A stretch of 14,316 nt of DNA, from positions 1 through 14,316 of the forward strand of contig CAJVPP010002574.1 in assembly GCA_910592005.1 (NCBI GenBank). Direction: 5' to 3'. This DNA is from Funneliformis mosseae (taxonomy: Eukaryota; Glomeromycota; Glomeromycetes; Glomerales; Glomeraceae). Each line of letters begins with the position of its first letter. Position 1 is the stretch's first letter. Shown here in pieces: positions 8,310 to 14,316 of the stretch. The position numbers were made by a program, and so were the translations under genes. The notes beneath the pieces are model-generated. The model had not been told where the DNA came from. It saw only the letters and a program-made list of their open reading frames with translations, and made no database searches.

Positions 8310-8860
8310 AAAACAAACAAAATTATAAAGTGAATTATAAATTAAACAAATAATGCTAAAGTAGAATTAAAATGCCAATTTGAGCTAGGATTTTTCGGGG
8401 ACAAAGCTAATATATGTTTAAAGAAATTTTTAAAAAAAAAATTAAATTAAATAAATAAATTAATAAATCAAAAAAAATTAAATTAATTAAATTAAACCTA
8501 CTTACCGCAATTGCCAATATTTGTCATAACTGTAAGTAATAATTTATTTTTATGGTAGTTTCCTTCTTTTCTACTGCGTGTAATCTGAGGTCATTTGCCA
8601 ACAACCATGACCCATTTTCTAATTCTTTCAGCTTACTAAGACTAACTCTGTGCCTCCTAATGTTTGTTGAGTTTGGTCTTTTGGCAAGAAATCTAGACGA
8701 GTGGCATAACATTATTATAATCAATATCTACCGAACTAGTAATTGAAAACAGTTCATACAGTATATTTAGAACCCTATCTAATAGCAACACTATTTACAA
8801 ACTTCCATTGTTAATTATATTTTTTCTCATTATTTTCGTTAGAAAATTTAAATAGGATAA
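8310..8860. other. no supported gene
   Basis: AT-rich, with a TTAAAT-rich stretch at 8430-8500. Open frames of about 60 codons overlap on both strands at 8524-8746. Neither shows family motifs, although the minus-strand one has a helix-like Leu/Lys/Glu pattern. Confidence 0.4.
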
Positions 8861-8861
8861 A

Positions 8862-8885
8862 AGAAATGTCAGTAATGACATTTCT
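8862..8885. repeat. perfect 10-bp hairpin
   Basis: AGAAATGTCA, loop GTAA, TGACATTTCT: perfect stem with a 4-nt loop. It is followed at 8928-8939 and 8944-8955 by two exact copies of GCATTTAAAGAG and by two more degenerate copies up to about 9030, so 8862-9035 is a small decayed tandem-repeat region. Confidence 0.7.
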
Positions 8886-9071
8886 AGATTTGAATGAGAT
8901 GTTTGAGATCAGACCTATAATAATTGTGCATTTAAAGAGGTGCGCATTTAAAGAGAACTTTCTTCTATATATTGGTCGTGCATATATAAAGAAAATATAC
9001 GCTTTTGAAGAAGTGCATATAGAGAGATCTGAATGTACCTTTTTACTTTCTTAATATTCTTTAAATTATTC

Positions 9072-9314
9072 TTATGTAACCTCTTTAAAGACATAGAAGG
9101 TATTGATCCAATAACCTCTCGAATTGAGTGTTAAAAGAATCTCGATCATCACGACTAAAAACTCATGAGAATTAAAATTTATTGGAAACTTTTCCTCATC
9201 TTGAGATAGACATAATGTCTTAAGCCATAGGTAAACATGGTTGGCTTCTTCTGTTGCCGAATTATCATTTGTCATCAGAAATGTATTTCGACGATTCTCA
9301 TTCCAGTTCGCCAT
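9072..9314 (-). CDS. hypothetical 80-residue protein or first exon
   Basis: A true ATG (9312-9314) in a good context (A at -3, G at +4) opens 80 codons to TAA. The product starts MANWNENRR, is hydrophilic for about 25 residues, then has a helix-like part with VYLWLKTL, FPINFNS and EILLTLNSRG. G+C is higher than in the flanks. The order WLK, then F..N, then IL..LN loosely recalls the N-terminus of augmin subunit HAUS1, a weak impression from memory only. The frame may continue in a spliced exon, but I see no convincing donor. Confidence 0.33.
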   Translation of the reverse strand: MANWNENRRNTFLMTNDNSATEEANHVYLWLKTLCLSQDEEKFPINFNSHEFLVVMIEILLTLNSRGYWINTFYVFKEVT

Positions 9315-9329
9315 CTTGATTTTCGTTTT

Positions 9330-10035
9330 TACGATTTTTTCATGAATTCATAAAACAAAAGTTTAGAGATGATGTGCTTAATGAATTATGAGAATATTAA
9401 ATACAATATGACACGCAAGCAGTATAGTATTATACAAACTTATACAATGTCATTATAATAATGATTTTTTTGATGTAAGACCTTGAGCTGAAAATTGGAT
9501 CTTTTATACATCATTTTTAAAAAACTTATTTTAACTTTAATAGATTATTATTATTGCGTGCTAGAAATGGAGAAACTCTACAGATATTTATGATGCGAAT
9601 TTGGGAAATAATAGATGTAATTTTTGGTCACTAATAAATATTATTTTTGCAAAATGTTTTCGTTTCATTATTTACTTTTATAGTGCCGCAATATGAGCTT
9701 ACATAAACCTGATTGAAATGCAAGAATATCTGAGTGAATGATTATTTTTTCATTGTCGTTGCAGACTATCGAAAAATCATTCAATCATTACAAATACAGC
9801 TGCTTAAAATGATATTATTACATTAAATTTAAAATGCATGGACTATTATTAACTAATAATTGTGATTCTTAGTATTAAAATTGCTACCATTTATTACTTT
9901 CTCCGTCAATGACCTATCCTTGACTATCGATCTGTCTATAAAATTCAAATGAATTATTATTATAATTTAATTATTATATACAAATTCATTTTTTAACGAA
10001 GTTACATTTATTATTTTAATGTTCTGCGTTCTTTT
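9330..10035. other. AT-rich intergenic sequence, no gene seen
   Basis: One coding-like block of about 30 codons on the plus strand (near 9540-9630, LLLLRARNGETLQ) ends at TAA and has no start or recognised family. Otherwise nothing is supported. Confidence 0.4.
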
Positions 10036-10039
10036 TTTC

Positions 10040-11294
10040 TTACCAATTGGTAAAATAATTAGAATATTTTTCAGGAGCCAACAATAGAGAATCGAAAAAT
10101 TTCTTTTATCGATAAATCATGATACAAAGCGTTGATAATAATAAATATATATATTTATTTGCTAAATGATATAATTCATAATCTGTTTCTTCTAAAAACT
10201 TTTTTATCTTTGTTAATTATATTAATAATAAATGGAGTGTTATAAAATTTTTACGATGTTTACTTTTTAATAAAGGTATTTCTGAAGGAAAATCATTAAT
10301 TATTTTAGTTACTCGACAATTATCTTGTAAAAATGGTGAAGTCGTCTTCACTAATAAATGATAATTAGAGGAGCTAGCTATTTACTGTCGGTTATCAAAT
10401 GTACTGTTAAAATAAATTGTTAAAGGATCTGTTGTAGCCCAAATGCAAAAATTGTGTAACATCGTTTTATCGATTAAATAATAAACAAATCGTCCCTCCT
10501 TCAAGTTTCAGAATTTTTTTTTCCATAAACATTTACAAACTGTTTAGGTAGAACTAGAATCTTAAATCTTATTAGTTTAATATATTATTAATCATCAAAA
10601 AAAAAATATTAATTTATGATCAAAACTTTCTTCGACATTTGAGGTTATCAATAATATAACTATTACTAATATTATCCTGCATGAATTTAACTAAATCGAC
10701 TATTAATAAGAAAATGAAGAGACGAAATAAGAAATAAATGTATTTTCAAGTATGACGGAATTTATGAAAATTTGCGTGAGTGATGACAGTTAAAGAAATA
10801 TTGTCGCACATAAAAATAAAACAATCAGACCCTGTTTGCGTGTGACGATAATTTCTTATATATACTCGAAGAAGTAGTTCATCTTCAGTGTTTGTAATGC
10901 GGTGTATACATACGCATATGATATTTGAACCTTTGATTGTAGATTCACACCTTTCGAAATCGTCCACTAATGCTTTACTTATCAATTGGATAAAGCTCCG
11001 AATACTCAAGTAACGCTTGAGTGCATGACTATTTCGTAGTATTTATGAATTCATAACGATTGTCAAACTTTCATCACATTCGGGACAATCAATTCTAATT
11101 TGATCTTTCCGATTTTTCCGATTTTTCCAACGATAAATTTTGAAAACGTTTTTTAATGATGACCGAACCTTCTACGGATTTATAACCCTATAAATATAGG
11201 TTGAATTCGTAGCTATTTCATCCTTTTTATCTAGTAGAGCGAGGTGAGTTGGTTCGGATCGATTTGAATAAATGTTTGCTTTTGAATTAATTTT
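10040..11294 (-). pseudogene. long decayed coding relic, unknown family
   Basis: From 11294 down to 10620 one minus-strand frame runs for 225 codons with only three internal stops: TAG at 11172-11174, TAA at 11043-11045 and TGA at 10746-10748. It ends at TGA 10620-10622. Recognisable blocks are SEPTHLALLDKKDEIATN, then KIYRWKNRKNRKDQIRIDCPECDESLTIV with a Cys-x-x-Cys pair, then LKRYLSIRSFIQLISKALVDDFERC, then TNTEDELLLRVYIRNYRH. After a shift, ILVLPKQFVNVYGKKN (about 10565-10515) leads by another shift to a frame containing LKEGRFVYYLIDKT, IWATTDPLTIYF, NDFPSEIPLLKSKHRKN and FLEETDYELYHLANKY, ending at TAA 10040-10042 with three internal stops. Total is about 400 codons. Its final codons overlap a possible donor GGTAAGA. 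I do not recognise the family. It may be one host gene, or two adjacent ones, now dead. Confidence 0.5.
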
Positions 11295-11327
11295 CTAAAA
11301 AAGCATATTTGTCTTTGACGCTTATGG

Positions 11328-11772
11328 ACCAAAATTAATAGAAAAATTCCACTGGATAAAGTCATAGGAAAAGCTCTTCAAGAAATTCCATACATTATTC
11401 AATTTTGTAATGAAAATACATTTACAGAATCAAGGACAATGAAACAAAATATTGCTACTTCAATCGACTCTCTTTAAGAAGAAATCAATTTCCTTTATTC
11501 TAAATACAAGAGCAGAATTGAAGCCCTTATATACAAATTTTCTATCTTAATATCATCACAAATACGACAATTAAGGACTAGTAACAACAGATAACCAAGT
11601 ATAGTTGTAAATGACCGATTAAGCTGAAGAACGACTGATTAAAGGTTTTAAATTAAAAAAGATGGATAAATATAATAATAGAAGATGAACTAAATTACGA
11701 CTTCACAAAGAATATATAACAAGTGCTTTATTTCGAGCGTCACTATTAAATGAAGTAAAAACTCGTTCCTAA
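11328..11772 (+). pseudogene. decayed coding relic, unknown family
   Basis: The plus-strand frame from 11328 reads NRKIPLDKVIGKALQEI, then IIQFCNENTFTESRT, an in-frame TAA (near 11476) where Gln would fit, then EEINFLYSKYKSRIEAL, IYKFSILISSQIRQLR and SNNR before TAA. After a shift, a second block from 11662 (MDKYNN, one TGA, LRLHKEYITSALFRASLLNE) ends at TAA 11770-11772. The helix-rich, Lys/Glu-balanced composition is clearly protein-like. It may be a repetitive fungal family, but no domain is recognised. It lies back to back with the 10040-11294 relic. Confidence 0.45.
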
Positions 11773-11807
11773 ATGTGGATATTTAAGTAGTAACAATTTG
11801 ATTTTAT

Positions 11808-11923
11808 CTACTGGTTTTTATTTGATGTATTATCATTTGTATCCGTTGTTAGACCTGGAATTGTCTCAAACCAAGCTAACAAAACTAATAAACTTAATAA
11901 CACAATTATCTTAAAGGCCTTTC
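11808..11923 (-). CDS. possible exon encoding a hydrophobic segment
   Basis: On the minus strand a strong acceptor TTTCTCTTAG is followed by 37 codons: KAFK, then a hydrophobic run IIVLLSLLVLLAWF, then a polar Thr/Asn/Asp-rich tail to TAG (11808-11810). This resembles a signal peptide or single membrane anchor. There is no ATG in the exon, and the upstream sequence is the putative LTR, so a first exon would have to start there. It could be a small secreted or anchored peptide, or chance. Confidence 0.2.
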
Positions 11924-11975
11924 CTAAGAGAAATCAACAATTAACAAACAAAACAATTTATTATCACAATTCACT

Positions 11976-12306
11976 TGTATAGTAGGTTATCACGATCAAT
12001 CCTATGATGAAGACAAGAAGAAGGTTAAAAGTGTAAATAGTAACTTTATTAAACTGTAGAGTTATAAGTCTAATCCCTAGACTTATCTCAATCCCTAAGC
12101 AAAACACTGTTGACTCAAGGTCAACTTACAGGTCTATTTATATAAAATTATTAACTAATACTAAACTACACCTTTCAATAAATACATATAATGAAAATAA
12201 TATAAATAATGAAAAATAGACTATATAATATTTATAATGAAAGATATACTATTCAATACATATATTATAAAGTTGACTAAATGATACATGTATTACATGT
12301 TTAACA
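11976..12306 (-). mobile_element. putative LTR of the Ty3/gypsy element (3' LTR)
   Basis: Read on the minus strand, the segment starts TGTTAAACATG (12306) and ends ACTATACA (11976), i.e. TG...CA, 331 bp. It carries a TATA-like TATATAAATA at 12135-12144 and AATAAA at 12045-12050, the spacing expected of U3-R-U5. It lies downstream of integrase on the same strand, as a 3' LTR should. Against it: no second copy is visible in the window, no clear polypurine tract abuts 12306 (the nearest purine run is about 12370-12380), and no target duplication is seen, as the 5' LTR is outside. Confidence 0.4.
12064..12125. repeat. two hairpins in the putative LTR transcript leader
   Basis: ATAAGTCTA, loop ATCCC, TAGACTTAT (12064-12086) is a perfect 9-bp stem with 5-nt loop. 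GTTGAC, TCAAG, GTCAAC (12109-12125) is a 6-bp stem with 5-nt loop. Both fall between the TATA-like box and the AATAAA of the putative LTR, so they would be in the repeated (R) part of the RNA. Confidence 0.6.
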
Positions 12307-12316
12307 TGTATGATAT

Positions 12317-12363
12317 TTAGCGCAGTTGATGATCATTTAAGGCACCGCATAAACTGCGGCTAA
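12317..12363. repeat. imperfect 11-bp inverted repeat at the end of the extra frame
   Basis: TTAGCGCAGTT (12317-12327) is matched inverted by AACTGCGGCTAA (12352-12363) with one extra G. Between them is a smaller CCGCA/TGCGG stem (12345-12349, 12355-12359). The DNA also encodes the last codons of the 12317-12850 frame, including its stop. Confidence 0.55.
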
Positions 12364-12850
12364 TAATCCTTCCCTTCTAATTTTCGAACTCTGAATGAAA
12401 TTCATTAGTTTTCTCCTCATTTCTGATAGAAAGTTGGTGAGCATATTTAACTAAAGCTTTGAATTCAAAAGCCTTGAGTTGTCGTATAGTTGCAAAGTTA
12501 ATAATTCAAGTGCATTGGATTTGTTCTACTTCTAAAAACTAAAATAAATAATAAATCCTGGTAACTTCTAGTTGATAATAGATAATTATCATATTTCGCA
12601 ACATCATTCTTTCAGAAGGATTGGTCGATTCAATTTCCAAAAGTTATCCTAAATAATAAGCATTTACAAGAATGAGTACACGATCTCCTATTCTACATGC
12701 TCTTAATAGTACTTGATATGTACTTTGAACTTTTTGTTGTAAAGTCATTTCATTGTTAAAGGGTGCTCTTAGAGGAATTTCAAGAGAAGAATCTCGTTCT
12801 AAATCTTCACATAGAGGTTGTAGTTATCAAGAATTAATAATTTCAGACAT
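12317..12850 (-). pseudogene. extra 178-codon frame between integrase and LTR, stop-riddled
   Basis: One unbroken reading phase of 178 codons from ATG (12848-12850) to TAA (12317-12319), with no indel but six internal stops: codons 8 and 9 (TGA, TAA) and four later TAA, TAG or TGA. Protein-like blocks include LQPLCEDLERDSSLEIPLRA, TLQQKVQSTYQVLLRA, RIGDRVLILVNAYYLG, LLEIESTNPSERMMLR and QLKAFEFKALVKYAHQLSIR, ending GRIISRSLCGALNDHQLR. It is helix-rich and basic, with no signal peptide or membrane segment, so it is not a typical envelope. The stops fall where Gln, Glu or Arg would fit. It starts 86 nt after the integrase stop on the same strand, and its end touches the LTR-like segment. I believe similar sequences are repetitive in Rhizophagus, but cannot verify this. 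It is either a third ORF of the retrotransposon or a host repeat family captured by it. Confidence 0.6.
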
Positions 12851-12936
12851 CGAAAAAAATCTACTTTACATTTCTATGTATTGAAAGGATATATATATAA
12901 AAAAAATAAAATAAATAATAAAAGAAAATAACTAAT

Positions 12937-14090
12937 CTAATCTTCATGATAAGCTTTTAATAACTGTACATTTACTGATGCATGCAAAACTTATCCTTCT
13001 ATCTTGCGTAACTTATATGATCCATTTATCAAGATCTCATGAATATAATAAAATCCTTTCTATTTTGAATCTAATTTTTCAGATCTCCTTATTTCATTCG
13101 CTGCATTATAATATAGAACTTTATTTCCTATTTCAAATTGAAATCTCATTTTGATTTTCTTATCATGCTGATTTTTCTGTTTTTGTTGACTATTTATGAT
13201 CTACAATTTAGCCTTAGACCTTATGACTGGTAGATTGTCTATCAATTCCTTGATTCTAGTATTTACATTACCATATGGTTGCTCATTTAAAGAATTGTCA
13301 GTATGTAACTTTGCTGATTTTCCATATAATAAATAGAAAGGTGTTATTTTTGTAGTTGAGTGTCAACTTATGCGATAAGCAAATAACTCTGATGTGATAT
13401 AAAGATCCCATTCCTTGTCATGTGTTATTAATTTTGCCAAAGGTTCTATTAAATCATTCCACAAGGCCATTTGTTTGAAGATGATAAGGGGTTGAAAAAT
13501 TATGTTTAATCTGGAACTTTTCAATCAATCTTGTGATCAATTGATTATTAAAATGAGTTTCTTTATCAAATAAAATCTTTTGTGAATATCCATATTGACA
13601 TATAATATCTTCATAAATAAAATTAGCAACTTATTCCGCAATAGCTTTTGATAAGACTCTAGCTTCAGGCCATTTAGTCATATAATCCATTGCTGTTATG
13701 ATATATCTATTTTTTCTTTTTGTGATAGGTAAAGATCCTACAATATCAATACCTATTCTATAGAATGGGTTTCCTGCATCTATTAAGTATAGGTTCAGTT
13801 TATTTGTATTTGCCTCTTCGTTGACAAGAATCACATTTTTGTACATATTCTTGTATACTTTCATACATTTAAGGCCAATAATACTGTGTTCTAATCTTGT
13901 CAAATACACTATCTGTTAATAAATGTCCTCCTAAAAGATCATTATATGCTATATACAATAAGCATTTAATTCATTATTTCTTATAACCCTTAATAATCGT
14001 TCAGGAGTAACAGTTTTTACTTTATATAAAATATCAAATTTAATAATATAATTCTTTGATTGTCATTTAATTCTTAGTTTTTCCATTGTT
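12937..14090 (-). pseudogene. decayed Ty3/gypsy integrase (3' end of pol)
   Basis: Minus strand, in order. About 14040-13790: integrase zinc-binding region, with GGHLLTDSVFDKIRTQYYWP, then MYESIQEYVQKCDSCQRRGK (Cys codons at 13833-13835 and 13824-13826), broken by frameshifts. 13780-13635: catalytic core start, IDIVGSLPITKRKNRY and AMDYMTKWPEA, first Asp present. About 13575-13480: LFDKETHF with the second Asp, then YHLQTNGLVE followed by TGA where Arg is expected, so the catalytic Glu is still encoded. Then a 1-nt shift and AKLITHDKEWD, TPFYLLYGKSA. 13080-12937: GPY/F-type C-terminal module, KGFYYIHEILING, SYKLRKIEG, SVNVQLLKAYHE, ending TAG at 12937-12939. At least six internal stops. Reverse transcriptase and RNase H would lie beyond the right edge. 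The protein is dead. Confidence 0.9.
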
Positions 14091-14104
14091 GTTAAGTCTA
14101 GAGT

Positions 14105-14285
14105 TCTGGACGAGTCGAGTTAACTCACGAGTCAGATAAGCCAAGTCGAGTTTAAATCGAGTCAAGTTTATATTTTTTTGACTCGATGATTTGCGAGTCA
14201 AATCAAATTCGAGTCGAGTTAAATATTTAACTTGACTCAATTTAAACTCGACTCAAACTTGACTTGACTCAAGTTGACTTGAAAT
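14105..14285. repeat. palindromic GAGTCGAGTT/AACTTGACTC repeat cluster
   Basis: About 180 bp is packed with GAGTCGAGTT, GAGTCAAGTT and their complements. Two 26-nt arms, 14143-14168 and 14229-14254, are inverted copies differing at only two positions, so a long stem with a loop of about 60 nt could form. Further copies continue to about 14285. There is no coding potential. It abuts the pol relic, so it is probably an inserted foldback repeat or satellite. Confidence 0.85.
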
Positions 14286-14316
14286 AGTATTATTAATAAA
14301 TTAATATTTTAAAACT

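Larger units (their letters stand above)
11976..14316 (-). mobile_element. partial Ty3/gypsy LTR retrotransposon, 3' half
   Basis: Composite of integrase relic, extra frame and putative 3' LTR, all on the minus strand; gag, protease, reverse transcriptase and the 5' LTR are off the right edge if present. The right end of the visible part is interrupted by the palindromic GAGTCGAGTT-type repeat, so the element may be nested or rearranged. Domain order in the integrase and its GPY/F module place it in Ty3/gypsy and not Ty1/copia. Confidence 0.7.

Noticed and set aside
8866..9054. Plus-strand 62-codon frame starting inside a hairpin
   Set aside because: It covers decayed tandem repeats, and the opposite strand is open for about 80 codons over the same DNA, so openness here is not evidence of coding.

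Overview
This window looks like an intergenic, transposon-rich stretch of an AT-rich eukaryotic nuclear genome. The likeliest source is an early-diverging fungus, probably a Glomeromycotina (Rhizophagus-like) arbuscular mycorrhizal fungus. The reasons are the very high A+T, short GT-AG introns, many decayed DDE and Ty3/gypsy fragments, a Helitron-type terminus, TTAGGG-like stretches, and one small secreted-protein gene with a dibasic processing site. The species assignment is inference, not proof. No rRNA, tRNA, CRISPR array or bacterial-style operon was seen.

Layout. 1-945: no gene, except a possible promoter for the next gene. 946-1333 (+): the only gene that looks intact. It has two exons and encodes a 102-residue secreted protein with a signal peptide, a Lys-Arg site and an RG/SR-repeat tail; the second exon becomes visible only after removal of a 79-nt intron. 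2163-3185 (-): a decayed PIF/Harbinger transposase. 3589-3619 (+): a textbook Helitron 3' end. 4741-5011: a MITE with perfect 13-bp terminal inverted repeats and a 6-bp target duplication. 5069-6905: scattered coding-like fragments that I cannot identify. 7477-7978: a GC-richer element bounded by 11-bp inverted repeats and carrying telomere-like repeats and a hairpin. 8223-8885: two palindromes. 9072-9314 (-): a small hypothetical reading frame. 10040-11294 (-) and 11328-11772 (+): two long but broken coding relics of unknown family. 11976-14316 (-): the 3' part of a Ty3/gypsy retrotransposon. It runs integrase, then an extra 178-codon frame riddled with stops, then a putative LTR. A GAGTCGAGTT-type palindromic repeat lies next to the integrase at the right edge.

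Functionally this is a graveyard of mobile elements flanking one small candidate effector-type gene. Nothing suggests that the genes form a pathway. The most interesting items are the spliced secreted Arg-rich protein, the extra frame between the integrase and the LTR, and the long unidentified relic on the minus strand. Several relics have stop codons where Trp, Gln, Glu or Arg is expected, with few or no frameshifts across long spans, so decay by C:G to T:A change dominates in parts of them.
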